Notes: a model not told the origin generated them from the letters alone. A DNA stretch of 64,000 nt from JBBSEX01 sp038239345 (GCA_038239345.1 JBBSEX010000002.1:124001-188000), one strand, 5' to 3'. Positions 50,717 to 59,676 are shown, numbered from the stretch's first letter. Numbers and translations: made by a program.

Positions 50717-52681
50717 ATGAGCACGATCAGGGACAGTCTCGAGCGCTCTCACGCTGACCGTTTCAGCGGACGGGAGCGCGAATTGTCGCGGCTTGCCAAG
50801 CTGTTCGAGCCCGATGGACCGCTCGTCGTGCTTCTCCACGGCGTAGGTGGTATCGGCAAGACCAGTCTGGTGCGGGTATTCGAGCGGGAAGCGGCGGCCC
50901 TGGGCAGGCAGGTGCGCCTGCTCGATTGCCGCAGCGTCGAACCGGTTCCGCTGGGGCTCCTCGGTGCAATCGGGAACTCGCTCGGGATGGAATTGAGAAG
51001 TGTAGCCGACGTGGCGGCGACGGTGGGCGCTTTAGCCGAGCCAATAGTTTTCGCGTTGGATAACTATGAGGCCCTGCGCCTTCTGGATGGTTGGCTGCGG
51101 ACCGAGTTTCTTCCGGCTCTACCGGCATCGGCAAGGTTTATCATCATGGGGCGTTCACTGGCTGCCTCCCATTGGATCGCTGCTCCGGGTTGGGCGGAGC
51201 ATGTACTGAGCTTGCGGCTGGGTCCTTTGCCGGAGGCAGATGTCGCAGCCTTCCTGGCCAGCCGCGGGTTCACCGAGGCGGTCCGCGGGCGGATTGCCCG
51301 CTTCTCCAGAGGAAACCCTCTCGCTCTCCAGTTGTGTACGGCCAGTCTTGCGGAGAACCCCGACGCCCTCGGCGGCGACCCGGAACTCAATCAGGTGATC
51401 GATTTCCTGGCGCTCTCGTGCGTAAATGAAATCGCCGACCCGGTGCTAAGGGAAGCCATTGAAGCTGCATCTCTCGTGCGCCGGGTTACCAGACCCGTAC
51501 TCGAAGCGATGATGCCGGACCATTCCGCAGAGAACATTCTGGCGAATCTGCGCCAGCTTTCGTTCATCGAGTCGGCGTCGGACGGGCTTGTGTTCCACGA
51601 CGCCTTTCGCCTGGCGATTGAGTCACGCGTGGCAGCTATGGATCCTGTGCGAACCCGGAAACTGAAACTCGCTGCCTGGCAGTCCATGCGAGATCAGTTG
51701 TTGGTTACTGGAGTACGAGATACATGGCGGCATACAGCAGACTTGTTGTTCCTGTTGGAGCGCCCGGTCCTACGCGAGGCGTTCTTTCCTTCCGGGACTG
51801 TGCTGCCGGTGGAAAGGGCCAAGCCCGCCGATCGCGACCCGATTCTGGAAATCGCACGAATTCATCACTCTGAGAGTGGCGCTGCCATTGTATTGGAGTG
51901 GTGGAAACAAGCCGCGACAATGTTCTCCGTGGTTAGAGGAAGCGCTGGAGAAGTGGTCGCCTTCTACATGATGGCGCGGCCTCACGATATCCCGCAGTCT
52001 CTGGCCGATTGCGACCCGCTGCTGGCGATTTGGCTGCGTTACGCGCAGGCTCAAGGGACCAATCCGCACCGTCCTTATCTTTTGATTCGCTGTCTGCTAT
52101 CCCGCGCCGTGGGAGAACGCCAAAGTCCGGAGTGGGCGGCGTGCGCTTTGGATGCCAAGCGAGCGTATTTAGAAAATCCGCAGGCCACGGGCGTGCTCAC
52201 GGCGATTCGGGAACCGGCATCGGTTCCGCAGGCTGTGATGGACCTCGGGTTTAACCTCGAACCCAGCCTGACCGCCTCGATCGGGCAGTCGCTCATTCAC
52301 ACCGCGGTGCTTTCTTTTGGGCCACAGGGTCCGATGCATTGGATGTTGGAGTTCGTCGGCAGGGATCTATCTCGGGAGCCGCTGGGTACTGCGCAACCTC
52401 AGGTCGAGCTGGATGTCTCCCGCCGGCAGCTGGCAATCCGCGACGCCGGCCGGTTCAATCTCACAAAACTGGAGTTCGAGTTGATGTATTACTTGTCACA
52501 GCGTCCCGGCGGCGTGGTGACGCGCGACGAATTGCTGCGCGAAGTTTGGAAACAACCTTTCGGCGGAAGCAATGTCGTCGATGTTGTCGTTCGAGGCCTT
52601 CGCAGAAAACTAGGCGGCAACGCTTGGGTAATCGGCACCGTGAAAGGCCACGGCTATCAGTACAACGATACCGAATCGTGA
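50717..52681 (+). CDS. STAND ATPase with C-terminal OmpR-type winged helix (regulator)
   Basis: A 654-residue protein. Residues 1-330 are a STAND/NB-ARC-type ATPase: LLHGVGGIGKTSLVRVFE is Walker A, IVFALDNYEALRLLD Walker B, and ARFIIMGR the sensor region. Residues 380-530 (VERAKPADRDPILEIARIHH, VVAFYMMARPHD, MDLGFNLEP) have the look of a GNAT fold, though not certain. Residues 560-654 are an OmpR/PhoB winged helix (LTKLEFELMYYLSQRPGGVV, VDVVVRGLRRKLGGNAWVIG, GHGYQY). This places the DNA-binding domain at the C-terminus, the reverse of SARP regulators. I chose the ATG at 50717; a TTG at 50705 is in frame. Confidence 0.85.
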   Translation: MSTIRDSLERSHADRFSGRERELSRLAKLFEPDGPLVVLLHGVGGIGKTSLVRVFEREAAALGRQVRLLDCRSVEPVPLGLLGAIGNSLGMELRSVADVAATVGALAEPIVFALDNYEALRLLDGWLRTEFLPALPASARFIIMGRSLAASHWIAAPGWAEHVLSLRLGPLPEADVAAFLASRGFTEAVRGRIARFSRGNPLALQLCTASLAENPDALGGDPELNQVIDFLALSCVNEIADPVLREAIEAASLVRRVTRPVLEAMMPDHSAENILANLRQLSFIESASDGLVFHDAFRLAIESRVAAMDPVRTRKLKLAAWQSMRDQLLVTGVRDTWRHTADLLFLLERPVLREAFFPSGTVLPVERAKPADRDPILEIARIHHSESGAAIVLEWWKQAATMFSVVRGSAGEVVAFYMMARPHDIPQSLADCDPLLAIWLRYAQAQGTNPHRPYLLIRCLLSRAVGERQSPEWAACALDAKRAYLENPQATGVLTAIREPASVPQAVMDLGFNLEPSLTASIGQSLIHTAVLSFGPQGPMHWMLEFVGRDLSREPLGTAQPQVELDVSRRQLAIRDAGRFNLTKLEFELMYYLSQRPGGVVTRDELLREVWKQPFGGSNVVDVVVRGLRRKLGGNAWVIGTVKGHGYQYNDTES

Positions 52682-52729
52682 GAGCCGCAATGGGGAGAGC
52701 CGACGCCTCGCGGCGGTCCGCCCGACTGG

Positions 52730-52755
52730 CCTACGAGCCGGCCGGCACCGGTAGG
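52730..52755. terminator. weak hairpin between convergent genes
   Basis: CCTAC and GTAGG flank a GC-rich core (GCCGGCCGGC), forming an imperfect stem between the STAND regulator and the convergent corA gene. There is no T-run, so termination is uncertain. Confidence 0.3.
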
Positions 52756-52765
52756 CGGTAGACAC

Positions 52766-53632
52766 TCAGAACCAGTCGAATTTCTTCAAGATTACTAACA
52801 GGATGACAGTGGAAGCGATCATCAACCCGCTGACAATTTCCATTCCGTGGGGATCCGCCAGCCAGGGAATCCCCTTAACGTTCATGCCATATATTCCCGA
52901 GATGACGATGGACGGCAGGGCGATGGTGCCGAGTATGGTTAGCACCTTCATTACCTGGTTCGTGCGATTGGCGACGCTCGATAGATAGATATCCATTACG
53001 CCGGTTAGTATGTCGCGTTCCGATTCCACCATATCCAGATCGCGCGCCAAGTGGTCATAGACATCGCGAAAGAACGGGATCAAGTCGTCGTTCACGAGGT
53101 GAGTCTGGGTCCGCTGCAGGTGCCCGGCGGTATCTCTTGTATTGGCCAGGACGCGGCGCATCCCGATCAACGCGCGCTTGGTTTTAAAGATACGCTCCAG
53201 CATTTCCGGCGTGGGCTTTTCGAGCACCTGATCTTCAATTTCGTCAATCACGTCGCTGAAGTGATCGAGCGGCGGCAGATATTCGTCCACCACGCCGTCA
53301 AAGATGCGGTAAAAGATCTGGTCGGCCCTGGGTGGCGGCTGGACCGTATGCAGATGATCGAGGCGGGCGCGCACGGTTTTGCACTCGAGGTGTTGAATGG
53401 AAATTACATAATCCTGGCCGAGGAAGATGTCCAGATCGGTCTCTTTCACCTCGGCCTGCTCGTCGACATGGAGGGGCTTGAGGATCATGAAAAGATAATC
53501 GTTGCCTTCCTCGATTTTGGCTCGCTGGTTGGCATCGCGACAGTCTTCTATGTGCAGCGGATGCAGTTTGTGCAGCACTGCCAAGCGGTCTAGCTCAGGA
53601 TCCTTCGGGTCTTTCAAATCATGCCAGATCAT
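52766..53632 (-). CDS. corA: CorA-family magnesium/divalent-metal transporter
   Basis: A 288-residue CorA. The N-terminal cytoplasmic domain begins MIWHDLKDPKDPELDRLAVL and includes LHPLHIEDCRDANQRAKIEE. The C-terminus has two transmembrane helices around the pore signature SGIYGMNVKGIPW (Y-G-M-N). It ends ILKKFDWF, a typical basic CorA tail. I chose the ATG at 53632; the open frame continues to 54244 but that part is non-conserved and overlaps mtnA. It is divergent from mtnA with a 54-base gap. Confidence 0.92.
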   Translation of the reverse strand: MIWHDLKDPKDPELDRLAVLHKLHPLHIEDCRDANQRAKIEEGNDYLFMILKPLHVDEQAEVKETDLDIFLGQDYVISIQHLECKTVRARLDHLHTVQPPPRADQIFYRIFDGVVDEYLPPLDHFSDVIDEIEDQVLEKPTPEMLERIFKTKRALIGMRRVLANTRDTAGHLQRTQTHLVNDDLIPFFRDVYDHLARDLDMVESERDILTGVMDIYLSSVANRTNQVMKVLTILGTIALPSIVISGIYGMNVKGIPWLADPHGMEIVSGLMIASTVILLVILKKFDWF

Positions 53633-53686
53633 TGCATTCACGTTGTACCACAAGCAATCGAAGCGGCCTGTATGACAATAGGGGCA

Positions 53687-54715
53687 ATGGTGGAAACAAT
53701 TCAGTGGACGGACGCCGGGGTTGTGATGATCGACCAAACGCGTCTGCCGCGATATACGGAATTTGTTACGTGTCGCGACTATCGGGAAGTAGCCGAAGCG
53801 ATTCGTTCGATGGTGATTCGTGGCGCGCCGGCGATTGGGGTGGCGGCAGCGATGGGTGTCGCGCTGGGAGTAGCGGAAGGCGCGGATTTTGAACTCGTGT
53901 GCGATACCCTGGCGAAGACCCGTCCCACGGCGGTGAACCTTTTCTGGGCCATCGATCGGATGAAGCGCTTGTACGCATCGTTGCAGGGGCTGGACGCAAG
54001 CGAGATCAGCCGCCGGATGAAGGCCGAGGCGATTCAGATTCGCTTGGAAGACATCGCGATCTGCGAAGCCATCGGGCAGAACGGTGCGAGTCTGGTACCG
54101 GACGGAAAAACGGTGCTGACGCACTGTAACGCGGGCGCTTTGGCGACGGCGGGGTATGGCACGGCACTGGGAGTGATTCGCGCGGCGGTGAGCGCGGGGA
54201 AGAAAATCGACGTCTTTGCGGATGAGACGCGGCCGTTCCTGCAAGGCGCCCGGCTGACGGCGTGGGAACTGCAGCAGGACGGAATCTTTACGACTTTAAT
54301 TGCCGATAACATGGCGGGGCATTTCCTGAAATCGGGAAGGATCGGCTGCGTTGTAGTGGGCGCCGACCGGATCGCCGCCAATGGGGATGTGGCCAATAAA
54401 ATCGGCACGTATTCGGTGGCGGTGCTGGCCAAGGAGAACGGAATCCCATTCTATGTTGCGGCTCCGATTTCGACTTTCGATCTGACGCTGGATTCTGGCG
54501 ATCAGATTCCCATCGAGCAGCGCCCGGCTTCGGAGATGACACATGTATTCGGCGTTCCCGTGGCGCCGGAGAACATTGCGGTTGAAAATCCGGCGTTTGA
54601 TGTTACGCCGAATCGTTATGTAACCGCGATTATTAGCGAAGCAGGCGTGGCCCGGGCACCCTACCGGGAATCGCTACAAGCACTGGTAGACCGGAATTCC
54701 GCGGCAATTTGCTAA
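53687..54715 (+). CDS. mtnA: S-methyl-5-thioribose-1-phosphate isomerase
   Basis: A 342-residue MtnA of the methionine salvage pathway, which converts methylthioribose-1-phosphate to methylthioribulose-1-phosphate. Typical segments are VVMIDQTRLPRYTEFVTCRD, IRGAPAIGVAAAMG, LTHCNAGALATAGYGTALG (catalytic Cys), VFADETRPFLQGARLTAWEL and VVVGADRIAANGDVANKIGT (catalytic Asp). I chose the ATG at 53687 (MVETIQWTDAG), matching other MtnA starts; upstream ATGs at 53621 and 53672 would add 22 or five residues. Confidence 0.94.
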   Translation: MVETIQWTDAGVVMIDQTRLPRYTEFVTCRDYREVAEAIRSMVIRGAPAIGVAAAMGVALGVAEGADFELVCDTLAKTRPTAVNLFWAIDRMKRLYASLQGLDASEISRRMKAEAIQIRLEDIAICEAIGQNGASLVPDGKTVLTHCNAGALATAGYGTALGVIRAAVSAGKKIDVFADETRPFLQGARLTAWELQQDGIFTTLIADNMAGHFLKSGRIGCVVVGADRIAANGDVANKIGTYSVAVLAKENGIPFYVAAPISTFDLTLDSGDQIPIEQRPASEMTHVFGVPVAPENIAVENPAFDVTPNRYVTAIISEAGVARAPYRESLQALVDRNSAAIC

Positions 54716-54726
54716 GATCGGTTGCA

Positions 54727-56106
54727 ATGCGGTATCTGGTAGCGGGGATTGTAGTGTGGGCGTCCTTGGCCTTAGGCGCCGATGACAACGTCGCCTTGTC
54801 TGATCGCACGCGGCAATACCTGATCGATCTTTTAAAAATCGACACATCGAATCCGCCGGGGAATGAAACCAAGGCCGCCGATTATCTAAAGCAGGTGGCT
54901 GATTCCCATGGCATTGCCTGCGAAATAATCGGCGGCGATGCGAAGCGAATGAATTTTGTCGCGCGCCTGAAGGGCACGGGCCGCGGACGACCTCTGTTAC
55001 TAATCGCCCATAGCGACGTGGTTCCGGTGGAGCGCTCGCAATGGACGGTGGATCCCTTTAGCGGCGAACAACGCGGCGGATATATCTATGGACGCGGCGC
55101 GCAAGACGATAAGAATCTGCTGGCGGCCGAACTGGCGGTGATGGTTGAAATTAAGCGGCGCAATATCAAGTTGGGCCGCGACATTATTCTGCTGTCGGAA
55201 TCAGATGAAGAGGCGGGATCGAGCGGTATTCAATGGCTGCTGCAGCATGCCGCGGCGAAGATCGATGCGGATTTCGCGTTGAATGAAGGTGGATTCGCGC
55301 TGGAAACCAAGGCCGGAACGCGCGTCTTCCAGATTCAAACCACGGAGAAGATTCCCACACGCATCGTGCTTACGGCGAAGGGAACATCGGGCCATGGTTC
55401 CTTGCCGCGTCCCGACAATGCGGTGCTGAAGCTGGCGCGGGCGATCGTGAAATTGTCCGATGCCGACGAACCGGTCCGGCTGAATGCGACCACGCGGCGA
55501 TACTTTCACGATCTGGCAAAGCTGGAGGATTACCAGTGGATGCAACCGCTGCTGTTAAAGCTGGAGAATGCGGCCACCAGTTCGGCAGTCGCAAATCAGA
55601 TTCACGGTAAGGATCCGGAGTTGGACGCAATGTTGCGGACGTCGGTATCGGCGACGATGTTGCACGCCGGGCTGAAGATTAATGTAATTCCAAATTCGGC
55701 GGAGGCGCAGATGGATGTGCGGCGGCTGCCCAATGAAACTCGCGAAGAAGTGCTGGCTAGGTTTCGGCAGATCATCAACGACCCTTCCATCGACGTCGCG
55801 CCGGCCCCGGGCCAACAGATGCCGCCAACCGAGCCGAGCGCGTTAACATCGCCACTTTACAAAGCGATGGAGCGAGTGCTGGCGCGACTGTATCCGCGGG
55901 ATAGCGTGGTCCCCTACATGAGCCGGGGCGCGACCGACGGATCTTATCTGCGCAGCCGAGGGATGGCGGTGTATGGTGTGCCGTTGTTTGTCCATGATGG
56001 CGAGAGCCGGGCACACGGAAACGATGAACGGATTTCTCCGCAGAATCTTGAGACGGGCGTCGAGCTTCTGTGGCAGATTGTGTTGGAAGTGGCGGGGGCG
56101 GCCTGA
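54727..56106 (+). CDS. secreted M20-family metallopeptidase
   Basis: A 459-residue protein with a signal peptide (YLVAGIVVWASLALGADD). The M20 zinc ligands are visible in order: His in LLIAHSDVVPV, the bridging Asp in YGRGAQDDKN, catalytic Glu-Glu in LSESDEEAGS, Glu in ALNEGGFAL, and the final His in DGESRAHGNDERI. The dimerisation domain starts at ILTAKGTSGHGSLPRPDNAV. Family members are peptidases, deacylases or carboxypeptidases; a periplasmic peptidase is likely. The ATG at 54727 was chosen; the TTG at 54709 overlaps mtnA. Confidence 0.9.
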   Translation: MRYLVAGIVVWASLALGADDNVALSDRTRQYLIDLLKIDTSNPPGNETKAADYLKQVADSHGIACEIIGGDAKRMNFVARLKGTGRGRPLLLIAHSDVVPVERSQWTVDPFSGEQRGGYIYGRGAQDDKNLLAAELAVMVEIKRRNIKLGRDIILLSESDEEAGSSGIQWLLQHAAAKIDADFALNEGGFALETKAGTRVFQIQTTEKIPTRIVLTAKGTSGHGSLPRPDNAVLKLARAIVKLSDADEPVRLNATTRRYFHDLAKLEDYQWMQPLLLKLENAATSSAVANQIHGKDPELDAMLRTSVSATMLHAGLKINVIPNSAEAQMDVRRLPNETREEVLARFRQIINDPSIDVAPAPGQQMPPTEPSALTSPLYKAMERVLARLYPRDSVVPYMSRGATDGSYLRSRGMAVYGVPLFVHDGESRAHGNDERISPQNLETGVELLWQIVLEVAGAA

Positions 56107-56176
56107 TTGATGGATACAATTCATTACCGCAATAAATTTTGGGCGAGTTAAACTAAAAACAGAGCTTCCCTGAATT

Positions 56177-56494
56177 ATGCCGACTAACGAATACGTTGAA
56201 ATCCGCAATGGCGGCTACTACGTGGCCGGAACACGCATCGGCTTGGATGTAATTCTTTACGACTTCAGGAGAGGACGATCCGCGGAAGCGATCTTCCAGG
56301 CATATCCCACGCTCGGGTCGTTAGGGAAAGTATACGGCGCGATCGCATTCAGTTTGGCCCATCCCTCGGAAGTTGAGGATTATCTCAGGGAGCAGGATTG
56401 CATCTTCGAACAGATCAAGGCGCAATATCCGATGCCGCAGGACATGATCGACCGTTTTGAACGAGGGAAAAAAGAACTTTTAAGGCCGGCTTGA
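56177..56494 (+). CDS. DUF433-type antitoxin
   Basis: A 105-residue DUF433 protein: YVEIRNGGYYVAGTRIGLDV, YDFRRGRSAEAIFQAYPTLG and VYGAIAFSLAHPSEVEDYLR match this helix-turn-helix family. It is commonly paired with DUF5615 PIN-like toxins, and the next gene encodes one, with its TTG start sharing the TGA stop. It would neutralise the toxin and probably bind its own promoter. Confidence 0.85.
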   Translation: MPTNEYVEIRNGGYYVAGTRIGLDVILYDFRRGRSAEAIFQAYPTLGSLGKVYGAIAFSLAHPSEVEDYLREQDCIFEQIKAQYPMPQDMIDRFERGKKELLRPA

Positions 56495-56709
56495 AGATCC
56501 GCTTTCAAGCCGATGCTGACATCGATCCCGACATCTTGAAAGGGCTGCTGCGGAGAGACCCAGGAATTGATTTTCGAATGGCTGCCGGTGTAATTCCGGA
56601 TGGCACTCACGATCTCAAGGTTCTGCGAATCGCATCAGAAAGTGGCCGTGTCCTGGTCTCGGCAGACTTACGCACCATGAGCGTCCAGATCTATTGGGGC
56701 CGGGATTGA
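56491..56709 (+). CDS. DUF5615 PIN-like toxin, probably truncated
   Basis: A 72-residue protein (MKIRFQADADIDPDILKGLL, VLRIASESGRVLVSADLRTM) with the PIN-like acidic residues of DUF5615. Family members are usually about 110-120 residues and continue after the RTM motif. Here the frame stops nine residues after it. In the next reading frame GLLFVC (56711-56728) resembles the expected PGVLIV strand, which suggests loss by frameshift and small deletion. It starts at TTG and overlaps the DUF433 stop. It may be inactive. Confidence 0.65.
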   Translation: MKIRFQADADIDPDILKGLLRRDPGIDFRMAAGVIPDGTHDLKVLRIASESGRVLVSADLRTMSVQIYWGRD

Positions 56710-56863
56710 AGGTCTGCTGTTCGTCTGCTGAGCTGGACTGCGAAAGACTTGCACAATCGAATTCAATGGCTGCCACTCGGTTAGCCAACCGTATTGAACC
56801 ACAACCGACTCAAGTGCCGATTGCCGAAACTGCGACGGACTTATAAGATATTCGCAGCAGTTT

Positions 56864-57709
56864 ATGTTTAGAGAAGAATACACAGACTTCGAATTCGACT
56901 CGCGGGTGGACCCTCCAACGCCGCCGGCGACTACCGATTACAGCATGACCATCACCATGCGGCTGAATCTGGTTCCTGTGGAATCGCCGAAGGGGAAGAA
57001 AAGCTTCTTCGTGAACGATATGGACAATAAGCGATGGTCTGCGCGGTCTTGGAACAAGTCGGGGTGGATCCATTTCCAAAGTGAATTGAAAAAGCAGGCG
57101 CTAGGGACCTGGGACAACGCATTCATCTTGACGCCCCCAGCGGATTACGGAGAGCTCTTGTGGCCAAGGAGCGGTGGCGCGCGCCGAAAGGTAGTTTGCC
57201 GGCTGGAGATCCTTTTCGTGGATGGTAGCCACAACCCGCATGCCACGATTCAAGTGTTAAATCTGGTGGATCCGTCGAACAACGGTTTTCGAGCCGACGA
57301 TTTTGATTTGACCTCCAACAGCATCTTGGCAATGGATGCGCATTGGGGCGACACGATGTGGAAGCGACACACCGTCCCCCACGAAATCGGGCACTTGCTG
57401 GGGTTACACCACATCAATCAAGGGTCGAACGAATGCCGCGCTAAGCCGGGAAGTGGCGTCTGTTACGGAAACAATATGGCGCAGCGGATTAACGTAATGG
57501 GGAGCGGCGACGTGCTGGACCTGGAAGACGCTTTTCCATGGCGCGATCGCATCGCCGAGAAGCACACCAGGACCGATAGGGACAAGTGGAAGGTCGACTG
57601 GCTATCGAGTGAAGCGGCATTGCGCGGTTTCGAGTCGCAACACAGAGACCCGAGTGCGCCGCCACTTCCATATGTCCCGCCGCCAAAGCCGGGCATAATC
57701 GATATTTGA
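56864..57709 (+). CDS. metzincin-type metalloprotease without signal peptide
   Basis: A 281-residue protein. The zinc motif HEIGHLLGLHH (His173, Glu174, His177, His183) and Met-turn VMGSG (Met212) are classic metzincin features. The N-terminal half is beta-rich (MTITMRLNLVPVESPKGKKS, KVVCRLEILFVDGS). Cys191 and Cys200 flank the active site and may form a disulfide. No signal peptide is seen, so export by another system, or cytosolic use, is possible. The C-terminus is Pro-rich (SAPPLPYVPPPKPG). It is the second zincin gene in the window, after 40251-41327. Confidence 0.83.
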   Translation: MFREEYTDFEFDSRVDPPTPPATTDYSMTITMRLNLVPVESPKGKKSFFVNDMDNKRWSARSWNKSGWIHFQSELKKQALGTWDNAFILTPPADYGELLWPRSGGARRKVVCRLEILFVDGSHNPHATIQVLNLVDPSNNGFRADDFDLTSNSILAMDAHWGDTMWKRHTVPHEIGHLLGLHHINQGSNECRAKPGSGVCYGNNMAQRINVMGSGDVLDLEDAFPWRDRIAEKHTRTDRDKWKVDWLSSEAALRGFESQHRDPSAPPLPYVPPPKPGIIDI

Positions 57710-57711
57710 GA

Positions 57712-57740
57712 TTGCCGTGCGCGTAGGGTTATCTTATAAT
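57712..57740 (+). promoter_or_regulatory. sigma-70-like promoter of the PD40 gene
   Basis: TTGCCG (57712-57717), a 17-base spacer and a perfect TATAAT (57735-57740) precede the ATG at 57755. Transcription would begin near 57747, giving a very short leader. Confidence 0.62.
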
Positions 57741-57754
57741 TCGGGTGAGAGCGG

Positions 57755-58744
57755 ATGCGGTTCACTTTGGTCATCGTTATGTTGAGGGCATTGTTTTTCG
57801 CGGACGGACTTCTCTTCCCCAGCTCGATAGATGCCCAGGACATAGCGCAGGGCTTGCAGACGAAGACGGCCGCAGCCCAACCTGGCCGGGTATTTCCTTC
57901 TCCGATCCATCCAGGCAAAGATGAGGAAAGTAATCTATACGGCGGGCCAGAGGTTGTTGCAATCGACGGTTATAGCGGCACTGCGATGGAGCCGTTTCTG
58001 TCGCCAGATGGACGCTATTTATTCTTCAACAATTCAAACGAGGCAACGGTAAACACCAACCTGCATTTCGCCGAACGTACGGGAAAGCTTTCTTTCCATT
58101 ATCTGGGCGAGTTGCCGGGCGTGAATTCGAATGTTCTGGATGCGGTGGCAAGTCTGGACAGTCTGGGCCACTTCTATTTCACCACCGTCCGCGATTATGA
58201 CCGCACCTTGAATTCGCTCTATACGGGCGACTTCGATGGCAGCGCCGTCACCAACCTGCATCCAGTGCCCGGCGATATCAACCCTAAATCACCAGGGACT
58301 ATCAATATGGATGCCGGCATCAGCCCCGATGGCCAAACGCTGTATATTTCACGGTCGGTGTTCGTGCCAGGAGCGTCCGCTCCGGTGAAATCGGAATTGT
58401 TGGTGGCAAGGCTTAAGGACGGCAACTTCACCATCGATCCCGATAGCGCAGCGACGATGGCAAACATCAACACGTCCGCCCTGCAATATGCGCCCTGCAT
58501 CTCCGCCGACGGCCTGGAACTCTACTTCACGCGAGCACGCCTAGTATCCACCGGAGCTCTGCTACAAATCATGGTGGCCACAAGAGGTTCAGTGAACGAT
58601 CCGTTTGGTAAACCTCGCGTCTTATCCGCGCTCACTGGTTTCATTGAAGCTCCCACCATTTCCATGGATAAGGAAGAAATGTTCTTTCACAAACTGGTGG
58701 GCGGCAAGTTCGCGATCTTCCGCGCCGCGCGCAATACCAAGTAA
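57755..58744 (+). CDS. secreted PD40 beta-propeller protein
   Basis: A 329-residue protein with a hydrophobic N-terminus that looks like a signal peptide. The rest carries PD40/TolB-like blade motifs: AMEPFLSPDGRYLFFNNSNE, MDAGISPDGQTLYISRSVFV, YAPCISADGLELYFTRARLV and APTISMDKEEMFFHKLVG. The S-P-D-G-x-x-L/I-Y/F pattern defines the family, which usually scaffolds proteins or senses ligands outside the cytoplasm. No catalytic domain is attached. It has its own promoter. Confidence 0.82.
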   Translation: MRFTLVIVMLRALFFADGLLFPSSIDAQDIAQGLQTKTAAAQPGRVFPSPIHPGKDEESNLYGGPEVVAIDGYSGTAMEPFLSPDGRYLFFNNSNEATVNTNLHFAERTGKLSFHYLGELPGVNSNVLDAVASLDSLGHFYFTTVRDYDRTLNSLYTGDFDGSAVTNLHPVPGDINPKSPGTINMDAGISPDGQTLYISRSVFVPGASAPVKSELLVARLKDGNFTIDPDSAATMANINTSALQYAPCISADGLELYFTRARLVSTGALLQIMVATRGSVNDPFGKPRVLSALTGFIEAPTISMDKEEMFFHKLVGGKFAIFRAARNTK

Positions 58745-58746
58745 GC

Positions 58747-59676
58747 CTAGAATTCTTTGCGGGGCAATGTGCCGGGATTCGGCAAGGCCACGTTGGCGAG
58801 CGCACGGCCGATCTCTCCGGATTTCAGGGTGATGAAGTTTTTGGCCGTTCGCTGGTAATCCTGCGGATCGCCAACGCGTACGGAGTAAGTTACAACAGTG
58901 GCATTCTTGGCGGCCAGCGCGATCTTGACGAAGTTCAATTCGTAGCGCTGCTTCGTTGGTTCCTCAAAGGCCGCGACGATATAGTTATAAGGCGCTCCGG
59001 CATCGTTGACCATTGTCTTGGCCATCAGGATCTGTCCGTGATGAGACTTATACGACGTTTGCAATCCTTCGGCTAAGCGATCCAATTCTTCGCGAGTGTG
59101 GGCGTCGGGCCGATCGACAATCGTCAGAAGCGAAGTCCAACTGTCGATCTTCTCGCCGGTTGGAACAAATTCCCACATCGCATTTTGCTTCTGATTGTAC
59201 GAACCCAATTTATAGCTACGCTCTAAGAAGACCACAACAGGCGCGGTGGATACGGCAGGCGAGCCAAAGTAGGAAAGCCAGCCTCGTGACCGCTCAATCA
59301 ATGAATCCGGCGCATGTAGAGTTTTCAAGAGATACATGTCGATTCCGGATGTTACGATCATCAGTCCGATCATGGCGAATAGCGCAAGCTTATGGGCTGT
59401 CGTGCTGTCGCTTTTCAACCCCCCGGTCCACTCCGGACGTATCAGCATCAAGATGCCCCCGAATACGCCCAACGGACCCATGAGGCTGAGTTTGAAATAG
59501 AAACTCCCCTCCGTCGTCGCAAGGTGCCAGTTGTACCACCAGGCGGCGATGCCCACGGCGATCATCAGCAGGCCAATTAATCGGGTCCGGGATGAACCAT
59601 GTTGCGCCGGAAGATAGCCGGGCTGCTGTGGTCCAAGTCCCGGTGCGGTTCCCGGGGTTAGAGGTGTAGGTTGCAT
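58747..59676 (-). CDS. membrane protein with C-terminal soluble domain, unknown function
   Basis: A 309-residue protein starting MQPTPLTPGTAPGLGPQQPG, a Pro/Gly-rich cytosolic tail. Three hydrophobic helices follow (LIGLLMIAVGIAAWWYNW, LSLMGPLGVFGGILML, LALFAMIGLMIVTSGIDMY). Residues 140-309 are soluble (WEFVPTGEKIDSWTSLLTIV, RYELNFVKIALAAKNATVVT). I chose the ATG at 59676 with AAGGAG ten bases upstream. No family was recognised. The stop lies two bases after the convergent PD40 gene. Confidence 0.7.
   Translation of the reverse strand: MQPTPLTPGTAPGLGPQQPGYLPAQHGSSRTRLIGLLMIAVGIAAWWYNWHLATTEGSFYFKLSLMGPLGVFGGILMLIRPEWTGGLKSDSTTAHKLALFAMIGLMIVTSGIDMYLLKTLHAPDSLIERSRGWLSYFGSPAVSTAPVVVFLERSYKLGSYNQKQNAMWEFVPTGEKIDSWTSLLTIVDRPDAHTREELDRLAEGLQTSYKSHHGQILMAKTMVNDAGAPYNYIVAAFEEPTKQRYELNFVKIALAAKNATVVTYSVRVGDPQDYQRTAKNFITLKSGEIGRALANVALPNPGTLPRKEF

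Noticed and set aside
53633..54244. 204-codon N-terminal extension of CorA
   Set aside because: The conserved CorA start is at 53632; the extension lies antisense to mtnA and has low-complexity basic residues.
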